64,000 bases of DNA from Pseudeuparius sepicola (Eukaryota > Arthropoda > Insecta > Coleoptera > Anthribidae). The first letter of the stretch is position 1. Every line of letters starts with the position of its first letter. The translations under genes were made by a program, and so were the position numbers. The DNA lies in contig OY987299.1 of NCBI GenBank assembly GCA_963920635.1, positions 64,710,692 through 64,774,691 on the forward strand. The letters are read 5' to 3'. The notes under the pieces were generated by a model. It had not been told where the DNA came from. It did no database searches and saw only the letters and a list, made by a program, of their open reading frames with translations. Shown piece by piece: positions 34,226 through 45,422 of this stretch.

Positions 34226-34960
34226 GTTCCTCTAGTTAGCACTATACCTTTTCAACTTTAAATTGGGATTAATAAATTTCAATTTGGGACTAGACAACTT
34301 CAAATTGGGACTAGTCAATATCAAGCTGAGAATAAACATTGTCAAATTTGGAATATTCAATATTAAGCAATATTTTAATTACTTATATCTAAGTAAATAC
34401 ACAATACCTACTTATTGAATTTAAAATAACATATTTTTGCCACATCTTTAATACATCTGGTATATGTATCTCTGTATATTTCCTACAAATCTGGTGCAAC
34501 TTGCTACAGTTAATTTATTATTTATGTTATTTTGCACTACTTATACTTTCTATAACTGAAATTTAGCTTGCGATAAATGATTTATTCTTTGTCTTCCTTC
34601 TATGATTTCTAGCACTTGATCGCCAAAGTCTTTTTAAACTTTTTTTAAATTTTGCCTAATATTATAAACTTGAGTTAATCAATTGAGTTGTTCTTGTTGA
34701 TAAGTGTTATTATACCATGAAGTTGTTGATTTTCAATTTAATATTGAATATTCCCAATTTGAAATTGTTTATTCACAATTTGATATTGACTATTCCCAAT
34801 ATGAAGTTGTCTATTCCCAATTTGAAATTGATTAATCCCAATTTGAAGTTGACTATTCTCAATTCGAAGTTCTATATTCCTAATTTGAAATTCATTATTT
34901 CCATTTTGAGGTTGAAAAGGTATAGAACTGATAACACTTTCTATATGCCAAGTCCAAATT
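34226..34960. repeat. palindromic minisatellite element (24-bp unit)
   Basis: The right arm (about 34725-34920) contains about eight units related to TATTCCCAATTTGAAATTGA. The left arm (34250-34370) contains the complement (TCAATTTGGGACTAGACAAC-type units). Outer ends are also complementary: GCACTATACCTTTTCAAC at 34239 and GTTGAAAAGGTATAGAACTG at 34911. A repetitive 81-codon frame (PNLKL units) is just the array translated. Confidence 0.75.
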
Positions 34961-35269
34961 AAAATATTTTAATAAAATCTATTTATACCCTTTGTCAGTT
35001 GATCAACAAACCTTCTACTTAATCTGGACTTTTCCACTCATACCCTGTCTGCCTTTAAAAGTTTGGCTATGGCTCTTAACTATATTTAGCTTGTTTTTTT
35101 TTTAATTCTGTACTCTGTAGTTTATTTGTAAAAACAGAATCTAGTAAGGAGGCTGTACTTGCCATTACTCACGTTGGTGATGTAACAATCCATGTAAAAC
35201 CTAACATTTTAAAACAAGGAGTAAGAATGTTTTCGAGTTGTCTAACATATTTATTAGGTTGGAGCGAAA
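34961..35269. other. no gene seen
   Basis: Unremarkable AT-rich sequence. Confidence 0.4.
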
Positions 35270-35570
35270 AATCGTTTTGGAATAGTGCGCAAAAGTTGCC
35301 AATTGGTATTACAAAAGGAATGTCTATTTTCGGTTTTTCAAAATTTTTTCACCTTCTGCCCTCTACCTTGCTTTGAAAAATAAATAAAAAAAATAAAAAT
35401 ACAATTGTAATCTAAATTTCAAAAATCGTTTTGGAATAATGCGCAAAAGTTGTCAATTGGTATTACAAAACTAATGTATATTTTCGGTTTTTCAAAATTT
35501 TTATCTTCTGCCCTCTACCGGGCTTTGAAAAAATAAAAAATAATAAAAAATACAAATTTATGATTTTTAG
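35270..35570. repeat. two tandem units of about 150 bp
   Basis: The sequence from TCGTTTTGGAATAGTGCGCA to the CCTCTACC...GCTTTGAAAAA block occurs twice (35270-35413 and 35424-35570) with a few differences. Confidence 0.8.
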
Positions 35571-35631
35571 TTGGAATGTTTGTTAATAAGTACCTTTTGT
35601 TATTGATATATAAGATAATACAGTTCCCAGT

Positions 35632-36118
35632 CTATACAGAGTGAGTCACATCTAAAGGCAGAGCCGAAAACACAAGGTAGAACTCGCTAAAATAAGCACA
35701 TATGCTTAATAAATATTAGCTCAAAAACGCTGGTTCTCCATATACAGCGTGTTGAAATTTTTCCAAAAATAACATATATTTTTTAATTTCTTTCGAGCCC
35801 ATTTAGGAATTCCAACCAAATTTGGTACACATTATGCATTGGAGGGTTGCCATTTTGTGCAATAATTTGACTCCGTTCAGATACAAATGGCTTAGATACA
35901 AATAGTTACTGTAAATAATTGTGAAAAAAGTAGTACGGTCAAAACCAAAAATTTTACCTTTCTTGGATAGCCCATTCAATTTGGAACAAAAAGCGTCTCT
36001 TGGTATTTTTTGGAATTCCTAACCGGGCTCGAAAGAAATTAAAAATATATACAGGGTGAGTCACATCTAAAGACAGAGCCGAAAAAACAAGGTAGAATTC
36101 GCTAAAATAAGCACATAT
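35632..36118. repeat. repeat pair with ACAGGGTGAGTCAC ends
   Basis: GTGAGTCACATCTAAAGGCA to AAGCACATATGC occurs at about 35641 and again at 36056, in the same orientation. Between them, the AATTTCTTTCGAGCCCATTT block (about 35798) is complementary to GGGCTCGAAAGAAATTAAAA (about 36024). The Penelope-like element starts directly after the second copy. Confidence 0.7.
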
Positions 36119-36163
36119 GCCTATATGTCTCACAGCTCTTTTTTATTTCAAAATGGGGACCGG

Positions 36164-36193
36164 TTTCATAATATTACGTTATTACATCTTCAG
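36164..36193 (-). ncRNA. hammerhead-like core, 3' end of Penelope-like element
   Basis: On the minus strand CTGAAGA is followed by a helix II candidate (TAATA...TATTA) and GAAA. CUGANGA and GAAA around a hairpin are the conserved core of hammerhead ribozymes, which occur in Penelope-like elements. Helix I and the cleavage site were not defined, so activity is unproven. Confidence 0.4.
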
Positions 36194-36604
36194 GCCACAA
36201 GACTAAAAAGTAATAAGGAATATAAAAATAAATCATCAATCAAGAATAGAAACAAGATACTTACGCACTACATAATGTGGAATTATATAATACACAAAAG
36301 TCATCAATGAACAATAACAAAAGAAATTCATAGGTGTGTAAAAGTCAAATCTAATAGGTAGGTTAAAATCAATACTTAGAACTAATTAGAATCGATGCTA
36401 AAATAGGTATGAAATGGTGGAAAATATTTCGAGCAGACTACAAAAAATTCCGTGAAATAAAAAATACTATGACACTTAAAGCCAGAAACGAGCAACTAGA
36501 TACATATCAAAAAGGAGGATAAAACTAGATCAATCATTATTTAAATAAATATGAAAAAACATTTCACGTTTCAAATTCCAATTGAGCATTCAACATTAAG
36601 CCAC

Positions 36605-39466
36605 CAGTGGCGGCTCGTATATAAAAAATGTGGTGGTTGCAGAGACGTCAAAAAAAAATTTTGAGGGGGAGGCGAATGTTTGGAGATAACTCTAAAAATG
36701 TATATTTTTAAGAGTAGGTACTCAAAATTATTTGGGGTGCCTATCAAAAAATATTTTTAGCGCATTTTGCTTTGAAGATTAAAATTTTTGAACTAAAGTT
36801 GGTGGCGAAGTAGTGAATTCAAAATCATTAAACATACAAAAATAAGTAAGACATTTTAATGATATGGAAATAAATACAAAATGGTCATTTATTAATTTAT
36901 TTGAAAAGGAAATCCATACGCCGATCTTTAGCCTCCGCAAACTTATCAATAACCCTTTGATTAAAATCGGGTATGCTTTCGATAAGGTCCCTTTCTTTGG
37001 AAAGCATTGCTAAAGCAGAGAGTCTTTTTTGGCTCATGGTGTTTCTTAAAAACGTTTTTATTCGTTTGGGGGTTGAAAAGCATCGTCTTCAGCCGAAGCC
37101 ATCGGAACGGTAATTACAATTTTTAGGAGTTTTAGAGTTTCACTAAAAGTTTCACTTAGATCGTTACTCTGAGAAATACAGTCATAAAGTACAAGGAGTC
37201 CCGAAATTGTTCCAAATTCTTTTGTTTCATAAATGACGGTCAATTCTGTGCGGAGTTTTTGCTCGATGAAAAATGGGTAAATTTTTATCTTTTCTTTAAA
37301 TTTTTGTTCAGGAAAACAGGTGGTATATTGGTTATATCGTTCCGAAAAAAAAGGCTGGCTGCAACTAAGTGGCCGGTAAAGCTGAACCGTTCTTTTGCTT
37401 GACAAATAATATCACAAACTTCTTTTCCTTCCCGAGAAAACTCCGCAGAGTTATCGAGTTTTCTTCGTTTTGAGGTAGATGGCTCAACGTCGCCGTCGTC
37501 CGAAGTGATACTATTTATAATTTCTGTTAACTTAATTTCAAATGATGATATGTATTTTTTTGCGATAACAGCATCAATTTGTCTTGTTTGAAACTTTCCA
37601 AATAACAAGTCAACATGAGGCATTATCTTGTAAAATAAGTTTAGCCAGGAAACGAAACTTTTGCTTTTAAGGATTTTGACATACCCTGATGCTTGATTGG
37701 TACTACTAACGTTTCTACTTTCATTTAAAATTTTTTCCATTGCCTCTAGAATGCCATCTTTGTACTCAAATACGGTACAAATAACTCTGGAATTAAAATT
37801 CCATCTGGTCAGGGCCGAATGTGGTAAGCGTTTTTTAACTATTTCATCTAATATTGCGGATCTCTGGGAACTACTCGAAAAAAAGTACAAATTCCTTGTA
37901 AATTAGCAAAGAAAATTCGGACATTCTTGTTTGCAGAAGCAGCGTTTAACATCACCAAATTTAATTGATGTGCATAACAATGCACGTAAGCAGCGTGTTC
38001 ATAAGTTTTTTTAATAATCGCTTGCACTCCGTTAGACGACCCGCTCATGACTGATGCACCATCGTATATTTGGGCAATAAGTTTGCTTTTGTTATCTTTG
38101 ACGTGCTTCTCAAGTTCTGTGAGAATAACCGAAGACAAAGATTTGGCATCATGATCGGAAGGCATTAAAAAATCCCAAAATCATTTAACCGGCTTGCCTT
38201 TTACAATGTACCTACCTAAAGACAATCGCCATTTGGAAAATATTTGATACGTCACTGGTTTCATCAGCTATTATAGACAAATAATCGGCTTGTTTTATTT
38301 CCTTAGAAATTTCCTCTTGGCATACATTAAACATTGTTTGTAAAATTTCATTTTGGATGGTTTTTGACATACCTTTAAATACCGATGCTTTCTCTAAATG
38401 TTGTTTTAGAGCACCGTCTAACTCAGCACTAAAATCAATTAATCCTCGAAAAACCCCGGGATTAGAGGAAGACGTAGACTCATCATGCCCTCTTAACGAG
38501 AGTTCGAAAGCTCCACAGAAACGCACACAATTTATTATAATATTTAAAATGTATCTATTATGTTTCACTTGTTCATTATGCAATTCAATATTACGTGATA
38601 CGCGCTGCTTAATTGAGCAGCTATGTTTACAGTTCCAAAAAGTGAATATTGTAAAACATTTTTCATGTGTTTTGCCGATGACGTATGCTTTTTAATGCGA
38701 TCCCCTGAATGATTTAGGTCAGTAAAACCTATTTTTGTCCAAGAAACTTCTCCTCCAAATAATAAACAAGGGAAACAATATAGGGCATTTTTAACTTCAC
38801 AACCACAAAGCCAAGTATGTCTCTTGTAAAGGTCTGGATTAAATGTTCTGGTAAAAGTTCTCTTTTTGCTGGAAATGGATTGTTCTATTTTTACATTCGC
38901 AGTAGGCCTACCAAGTCTTTTTATTTCAGCCTTATCCGTTAATGAGCGGACACAAAATGGTTCTGCAATTAAACTTTGAACAGAATTCATTTTTGCTTTT
39001 GTCAACAACATGAAAAAATGAGATCATGGATTTCGTACTTCACCGTATGCGCACAATAAACATAAACAATAAACTAAAAATGACTGACTAACGATTTTGG
39101 AAATCACCGGGGAGAGTAAAATAAATAAGGTTTGCACTTGACTTGCAACCTACTGGGAGCTGATGGGACGGAAATTGGCTACATGCTTAGATAGGCAACC
39201 TCATGTACGCCGCAATATAACAGATCAGTTTGCATTCCATTTGCAACCATCTCGAATTCGAATCACAACAACGATATTTTAGATTTTGGCGGATGTGAAG
39301 GTGTTACATTATTTCAATAATAATAAATTGACTGCAGGATTGCTGATTGCTACTCGCGCATAATATACATAGGTACAAACAAAGTTATACTAGAAATTAA
39401 TTATTTTTATTTTGTAATTTTTTGGGGGTTGCGCAAACCTGCAAACCTAAGGTAAAGCCGCCACTG
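36605..39466 (-). mobile_element. hAT transposon with 8-bp target duplication TAAGCCAC
   Basis: The element begins CAGTGGCGGCTC and ends with the complement of CAGTGGCGGCTTTACC. TAAGCCAC lies directly outside both ends (36597-36604 and 39467-39474). An 8-bp duplication and CAGTGGCG-type ends are standard for hAT. It is 2,862 bp, enough for a whole transposase, and it inserted in the endonuclease domain of a Penelope-like element. Confidence 0.9.
36897..39011 (-). pseudogene. hAT transposase (ZMYM1-like type), frameshifted
   Basis: From ATG at 39011 on the minus strand, the order of domains is complete. First is an N-terminal zinc-binding region (HTWLCGCEVKNALYCFPCLL). Next is the start of the catalytic core (ADYLSIIADETSDVSNIF). 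The second catalytic region follows (IAQIYDGASVMSGSSNGVQ) with a YVHCYAHQLNLVML stretch, then SALTRWNFNSRVICTVFEY. The C-terminus has the hAT dimerisation-type segment (FLRNTMSQKRLSALAMLSKE) ending at TAA 36897. Frameshifts near 38210, 37880, 37350 and 37070 break it. The element ends are intact, so it may once have been mobilised in trans. Confidence 0.8.
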
Positions 39467-39474
39467 TAAGCCAC

Positions 39475-39800
39475 TATTATTTTTAACATGTCTTTGGATT
39501 TCTAGAGATTCAAGATTGTTCAAAATGTTGCCTTTATTGGCGAAATGAAGAATAGTAATGTCTGTAGTTTCATTAAGAGTGATTTTCATCCATCAAATGG
39601 TTTGCAAAAAGCGATTTCTTAGAACCCGTTCTTAAACATCGAGTGTGCTCCTTTATACGTGTTTTGAAATTTCTAAAAGTTCTACCAATGTAGAAAGAAT
39701 CACAGTCATTACAATTCAATCTGTAAACCCCACTTCTATTCAATATATGAATTTTGTCCTTATTATGTACAAAATACTTATTTAAAGAATTTGTAGACTT
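39475..39800 (-). pseudogene. GIY-YIG endonuclease domain of the Penelope-like element, split
   Basis: The minus strand reads GVYRLNCNDCDSFYIGRTF, then FKTRIKEHTRCL, ANHLMD and LESLEIQRHVKNNSGL. This is the GIY-YIG core with the CxxC insertion characteristic of Penelope-like elements. The frame is cut by the hAT element. Beyond it, at 36596, the frame continues for about 10 codons to a TGA at 36564-36566 once a single copy of the target duplication is counted. Confidence 0.75.
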
Positions 39801-40145
39801 AAAGGAAATCTTAAAATTATTGTTTTAGAAAATATTGGCACGACAGAATATTGACGGAACCCAAATAAGGCAATGAGTAGAATTTGTCGGAGGCAGTTCA
39901 AAGCTTAGTCGAGAACGGTGAATGTAAACATTATTTAAACTCAATTTATATTTTTTCTTAGCTAACAATTTATCTATAAGAGAAGTAGAATAACCATTTC
40001 TCATAGCAATCCGTTTAATAATAAAAACTTCCTTATTAAAAGCTTCTTCAGAGAGTGGAATTGTGAAAAGTCTGTTTCATTCATTAGCAATTACACCCCC
40101 AATGTGGGTATTCCTTCGGTATATCTCAAAAGCATGTCTATTTCT

Positions 40146-40965
40146 TTAAATACTAATCCTCAAATCCAGAAAATTCAATAACCCTTGATTATTTTGTTTC
40201 TCTAGTGTAAAGTTAATTTTTGGATGGATAGAGTTCATATGGTTTAAAAGAGAATCAAGTTGATCTAAAGTACCATCAAACAAGACAATGATGTCATCGA
40301 CATATCGATAATAATACTTAATGGAATTAATATAAGGATTATTTTTAAGGATGTAATTGGATTCAAAGTGATGCATATAAATATCAGCTAGTATCGGTGA
40401 AAGGGGTGAATCCATAGCCAAACCATCTTGTTGGCAATAAGTTTCACCTTCAAATTGGAAAAAAATTTGTTTTCCTAGCATATCTTTAACATATTTAAAA
40501 TATCATCAACTTGCGAATTTGAATAGTTACTTTCCACGAATTTATCCTTAATCAGGTTTATAACGTCATTCTTTGGAATATTTGTAAAAAGATTCGAAAC
40601 GTCAAATGAAATTAAAATTTTTTTATCATTAACATGGAGGTCCTTGATATTGTCAGTAAGTTCAAAAGTATTGGAAACTGTATGACAAAAATGATCTTTA
40701 TATAAACATTTAAGTGTAGCATTTAGCCACTTCGCCAAACTATATGTTGGTGAACTACAAAAAGACACTACAGGCATGTTATCAAAATTATCGCTTTTGT
40801 GAACTTTCAATAAACAGTATAATCTTGGAGTTAAGGAGTAATCTGGAGAAAATTGTTTAATATTCACATCTGTAAAAACTGATTCACAATTTTTGATAGT
40901 CTTTTTGACTTTATTAATAAAAGTAGAAATATTGATATTACATTTTTGAAAACATTATTCAAAAT
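40146..40965 (-). pseudogene. Penelope-like reverse transcriptase, 5'-truncated and frameshifted
   Basis: In three shifted frames, from the 5' side: SVFTDVNIKQFSPDYS, TPRLYCLLKVHKSDNFDNMP and LISFDVSNLFTNIPK (the first catalytic motif region). Then come GETYCQQDGLAMDSPLSPIL and YRYVDDIIVLF, with YVDD as the catalytic pair. The usual AMGSPLSP is AMDSPLSP here. The enzyme would copy its own RNA at a nick made by the linked endonuclease. The N-terminal conserved region of the family is absent, consistent with 5' truncation during insertion. Confidence 0.75.
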
Positions 40966-40999
40966 GAAGCTATGTATTTTTGAATTGTAATCTTGTGGC

Positions 41000-41029
41000 C
41001 TGAAGATGTAATAACGTAATATTATGAAA
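41000..41029 (+). ncRNA. hammerhead-like core, inverted terminal copy
   Basis: Same core as at 36164-36193, in opposite orientation: CTGAAGA at 41000-41006 and GAAA at 41026-41029. Confidence 0.4.
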
Positions 41030-41219
41030 CCGGTCGCCATTTTGAAATTAAAAAGAGCTGTGAGACCTATTTTAGGTATTCCAAAAGTTTTCAAAATTTT
41101 TAAAATTTTGCGATTATTGCTCTACCCTAATATTTATACATTCTATTTATAGCACTTTGAGAAGGTGGTTGATACAAAATACCGACTATCAGCATGTATT
41201 TATTTATAACTACTTTTAT

Positions 41220-41490
41220 TCAGAGACTCTCCAAACAGTTACTAACATCACCTCCAAACTCTGACTTGACGTAAACGCCAACATCATCTCCACGTGATCT
41301 TCTATCACATTGAAAAAACTTATAATTTTCTACACTAACAAGATCATTAGTAATTACCAGGGTCAGCCACGTTTCACTAACTGCCAGGATATCATACTTT
41401 TTCAACCTTATTACATTTATAATAGTGTCGAAATCCGACATAAGCGATTGTATATTTAACTGACCCTGCTTAAAAATCCCTCCTAACCTA
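41220..41490 (-). pseudogene. LINE endonuclease (APE-type) N-terminal fragment
   Basis: The minus strand gives LNIQSLMSDFDTIINVI, KYDILAVSETWLTL and RRSRGDDVGVYVKSEF. These correspond to the N-terminal motifs of the apurinic-type endonuclease of Jockey-like LINEs (N-x-x-S-L, the D-I-L-A-x-S-E-T-W-L motif, and R-x-R-G-x-x-V-x-V-Y-V-K). In this family G-G-G-V is usual; here it is G-D-D-V. The frame ends after CLESL. No reverse transcriptase follows. Confidence 0.65.
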
Positions 41491-41576
41491 TTAGCGATAA
41501 TCTATTATATTTTTAAGATCTTGAAAATATTATATATACTGGACAATGTTTAGTGTAAGCTGAATGATTTATATAT

Positions 41577-42180
41577 GTTACAGCCCGTATATGAAAACAG
41601 ACCATATGTATAGGGTCTAGGCTGTATCCATATGGCCTAAATGGCGCAGACCGTATGTAAATGACATGGCATTTCATATACGGACTAGACCGTTAACATA
41701 AGGACTATCGACATTCAGACTGTATGCGCAATCGTAGTGAACTACCCTTCTTTTTTTATATAGGCCCATTAAAGAAGAATATGCCTTGTTTTTAGTATGT
41801 ATTTTGCAGAAAAAAATCTGGGGTACCTATACATTATACTAAATAATTACCTTTTTTTCCTTCAAAATACTACGTACCAGCAAGAAGTAATATCCTTCTT
41901 TGATGGGCCTATATAAAAAAGAAGGGGTAATTCAGAAATGGCGGACGTCGAAACGAAAACATTGCACATACATTCTGTCTTTGTTTAAATCTTTCTGTGA
42001 TATACGGTCTAGTTGCAGATAGACCGTATATAATAGGACTAGTCCTTTTGCAAACCGACTAGACCGTTTGTTGACGGACAAGCTTCTTATACATATGGAC
42101 TAATATCTTCAGTCCGTTTACATATGGACTAGTCCTTTTGTATACGGCCTGTTTTACATATATGGTCTGTAACATATATA
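41577..42180. repeat. inverted-repeat element rich in GGACTAG motifs
   Basis: The left end TGTTACAGCCCGTATATGAA matches the complement of the right end, TGTTACAGACCATATATGTA, continuing with AAAACAG. An inner inverted pair is CCTTCTTTTTTTATATAGGC (about 41750) and GCCTATATAAAAAAGAAGG (about 41907-41926). Variants of GGACTAG, TAGACCG and CATATGGAC recur in both orientations throughout. Confidence 0.65.
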
Positions 42181-42198
42181 TATATATATATATATATT
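42174..42198. repeat. (TA)n microsatellite
   Basis: About eleven uninterrupted TA units immediately after the 41577-42180 element. Confidence 0.8.
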
Positions 42199-43315
42199 TC
42201 TTTACGGCATCACCGAGCGTCCGCAATGAAAAATCTTAGGTTCACTCGGCGTCCGATGTCACCCAGCGTCCGATATACCGGTGCCGGGTGACCAACACCT
42301 GAAAATCTACTAATCTACTTCTCTTCAAGGTTTTATATCGTTTGGACATAAATTTAGGAGGACGCTGATTGACGCCGAAATTGAAAAAATGGATAAACCA
42401 CAGTTCAGGACTTGACCGCTATGCGGTGCTTTAAAATTCTCCTATATACACGGTGAATATAAAAATCACGGCTTAGGTCCTCCTGGCGCTGTATAAAATA
42501 ATCGTAGTAGCGGCCTAACGAGCGTATTATATTACGTAGAATAACAGCAGGTGTTCATTCGGCACCGTATTTTTTATTTCACATCCCATTTCTCAATTTC
42601 CAATGTGACTGCGATGTGACCACGTGATTTGTAGTTTGATAGTGCTGCAAATTCATACAAATTCGGACAACTGTGTTGCTGAATATTGAGTGGAATTCGG
42701 TAAAATATTATTGCCACTTGAAGTTAGTATAGATAATTAAATAGAACACGGGGTACAATATCAGACAGGTGGGTAGGCTACTGTTTCTGTTGCCATGACA
42801 TTTTAACCAGAAATTTATTAATCTGTAATTTCACTTTGACGTAACATGACCTTTGAGAAAGTAGGAAGATTTATTCTCCGAAAGCTCAGAAAACAAATTT
42901 GTTGAAGTTATTTTTTGAGTTACACGTTCAAAGTTTCGTTCAATTACTGTTAAGAAATTATTAATTTTCCAGGCAACTTGAAAAGGGTTTCTTTTAACCA
43001 GTTTGGTGGCAAAAAAAAAACAAATTAAAAAATTCAATGGATATTTCATTTGTGTTACTTAGGGCAATGTTGTCAAGCAATAATGGAATATATTTTTTAT
43101 TAATTTTCTTGTTTTTTAGATATAATTAACCAACCAACCACTGTAATGTGGTTATTGGCGTTATTATAAAAACATTAATTTCTAAGGTATATTTTGGCGA
43201 AATATTTCATCCACACTGTTTAAATTTTCAAAATTTGTTTGTCTCCTTTACTTCATGAATGCTTATTGACGTGCTGAATAAAAAATGTATTACATTTTAA
43301 TGAGGCAACATTGAT
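42199..43315. other. no gene seen
   Basis: Near the left end CACCGAGCGTCCG, CACTCGGCGTCCG and CACCCAGCGTCCG occur within 80 bp (about 42210-42272). A 72-codon minus-strand frame (42831-43049) is not recognised. Confidence 0.4.
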
Positions 43316-43316
43316 C

Positions 43317-44371
43317 TACAGGATGTGCCAAAAAATATACCGACAATTTTAAGGGGTGGTAGAGGACATGAAAGCATTTTTTTGTTTAATAACCCGGTTG
43401 CCTAACGATAGCTTTTATTGTGATTTTCTTGATAAACTGCAAGCCCAAAGGGGTGCAGTATATGAGAAATGAATCAGACAAAGCGGTGAGGAATAAACAA
43501 TAAAATTGCAGGAGCAGTGACATTAAAAAGGTACCGCTTACGTAATATAGCTGGTTGGTTTTCTTGGCTGGAATGGAAGCTCTTCTTGAGATATACCTCA
43601 CCCTGCTCGATCTGGACGACTTCCTCTCTTGTACAACAGTCCCGTTGCAACACGGCGCGTTATGATGACCATAAATAGTCTTACAACGTACTTTTTTTGT
43701 TTTTAAATGGAATGATGAAACAGCGTTTATCAAAAATAAATACGCATACGTTTCCTTCTTCCAATCGAGGAAACCAGTCTATTTTATTAAATGAAAAAGT
43801 AACAAAACCTATGAACCGTAGGGCTATAGAACAATAAAATGTTTTAGATCACACCCATATAACTAAATTAATTATCGATTTAGTTGGACACCAGTGAATT
43901 TCGTTCAACATTTTTTGTTTCAACTACGCTTTTTGCTCAGAGAAAAAAATTATCGCAATAAACATTCCAAAGCTGCCAATTTTAAGACCGTAGTATTATG
44001 ACTTATTTACCTAGTTGGCATCAGAACATTGATTTTATTGATTTTTAATTCAAAATTTGTTTTGAAAATGGATGATTATTTCTCATTTGAAGAACTTACC
44101 GAGATCCACGTTGCTTATTGTAAATTGTAACGTATGAAAAGCTGCACTTTCATTTATTTTTATTTATCAATGAAACAAAGTCGTCATGAACATTTTTTGT
44201 AAATGAAATTAATTATTTATTACTGAAATGAACAAAACCCACCAAAACAATTTTTCCTTTTTTCCGTCGAAACGGCTCATTTGCGTGTTAATTAAACAAA
44301 AAAGGTTTGTTTTCATGTCCCCTATTTCCATCCCTTAAAGTTTGTCGATATATTTTTGGGACACCCTGTAC
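43317..44371. repeat. foldback element, about 1.05 kb
   Basis: The left end TACAGGATGTGCCAAAAAAT and the following ACCGACAATTTTAAGGG match, inverted, the right end CTTAAAGTTTGTCGATATAT with TTTTGGGACACCCTGTA. Both also share GGACATGAAA. The interior holds only short frames with no motif. Confidence 0.75.
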
Positions 44372-44689
44372 AAATTTATGTTTGCAGTGAAGAACCATGA
44401 TAAATGTTTCAAGCATAAATAACAAGCAATAACTTGATAACTGCTAGTTTTACAGGGTGTTCGTAAATATGTTTAAAAAATTGAACCGTGTATTGCTTGG
44501 AGTATTTTAGGAAGGTTGTTTCAGAAAAAAATCCAATTTGCCTAACCTTAACCCTTTTGTTCTTTCTATCACAACTTTTTTATCTGTAGTAAAGTTTTAG
44601 AGTTCCACTTAGATTTTGCACAAAATTTAAAATCTCTCAACATAGTTTACGGCAACATTAATGCAGAGAAAAAATTAAAACCTGAGATT
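44372..44689. other. no gene; one ACAGGGTG end
   Basis: TACAGGGTGTTCG at 44451 suggests the start of a further repeat-family member; its partner was not found. Confidence 0.35.
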
Positions 44690-45420
44690 TTTTGAGCTTC
44701 TGGGGATCACCCCTGCCCTGCTTAATTTGAAACTAATTTGTGAGATAATTTTACTTTTCCAAAAATCCCGTATGCCTTGAAAATGATGAAAAAACGAATT
44801 TTCCACATCAGTAAAATGCCCTTTTTGTAGGTTTTACGACAATGTTATTAAGGAAACTTGTTCATTTTTCCCATTTTTTTAGAAAAGTGCGCTTTGTGGA
44901 GCTTTCACATCAAAATGTTATTAAGAAACTGAATAGGTGTGAAAAAATTCAAAAGCCTAGGTCGACTTTGATTTTTTCTGCTAAAAAATTAAAACGCACA
45001 AAAATCAAAGTAGGCCTAGGCTTTTGAATTTTTTCACACCTATCCAGTTTTTCATTGTGAACAAGTTTTCTCAGTAACATTTTGATGTGAAAGCTACACA
45101 AAGTGCACTTTTCTAAAAAAGTGGGAAAATGCCAAAAAAACCAAAGTAGGCCTAGACTTTCGAAATTTCGCAAACCTACTCAGTTTTTCATTCTGGACAA
45201 GTTTTCTTAATAACATTTTGTCGTAAAACCTACAAAAAGGTATTTTAATTATGTGGAAAATAAGTTTTTTCATCCAAGGCATATGTGATTTTTCGTAAGT
45301 AAAATTAAGTCACAAATTAGTTTCAAACCAAGCAGGGCTGATACCAGATGCTCAAATTTCAACTAGATTTTTTTTTTGTTATTTACACCTTATATTTTGA
45401 ACTCAATCTGTGGAAACACT
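44690..45420. repeat. palindromic repeat family, copy 2
   Basis: Same family and orientation as 4630-5290. Both arms include GCTTTCACATCAAAATG and AGGCCTAG blocks in inverted order (44880-44970 against 45010-45110). Overlapping open frames on both strands follow from the palindrome. Confidence 0.7.
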
Positions 45421-45422
45421 GT

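Larger units (their letters stand above)
36119..41070 (-). mobile_element. Penelope-like element, minus strand, with inverted 3'-end fragment
   Basis: On the minus strand it encodes a reverse transcriptase (about 40965-40146), then a GIY-YIG endonuclease domain (about 39800 down to the stop at 36564). Between those last two coordinates a hAT element is inserted. The 3' end (36121-36200) reappears in the opposite orientation at 40985-41068, so the element is bounded by inverted copies of its own terminus, an arrangement known for Penelope-like elements. Both termini hold a hammerhead-like core. The N-terminal third is missing, so the copy is 5'-truncated. Several frameshifts make it inactive. 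Confidence 0.75.

Noticed and set aside
34717..34962. 81-codon frame with IPNLKL repeats as a protein
   Set aside because: It is a direct translation of a 24-bp minisatellite whose unit length is a multiple of three.
42831..43049. 72-codon minus-strand frame as a host exon
   Set aside because: No recognisable motif and no convincing splice sites in phase with the other exons.
44842..45282. Overlapping frames on both strands as genes
   Set aside because: They are the two arms of a palindromic repeat; the peptides are the same sequence read from both sides.
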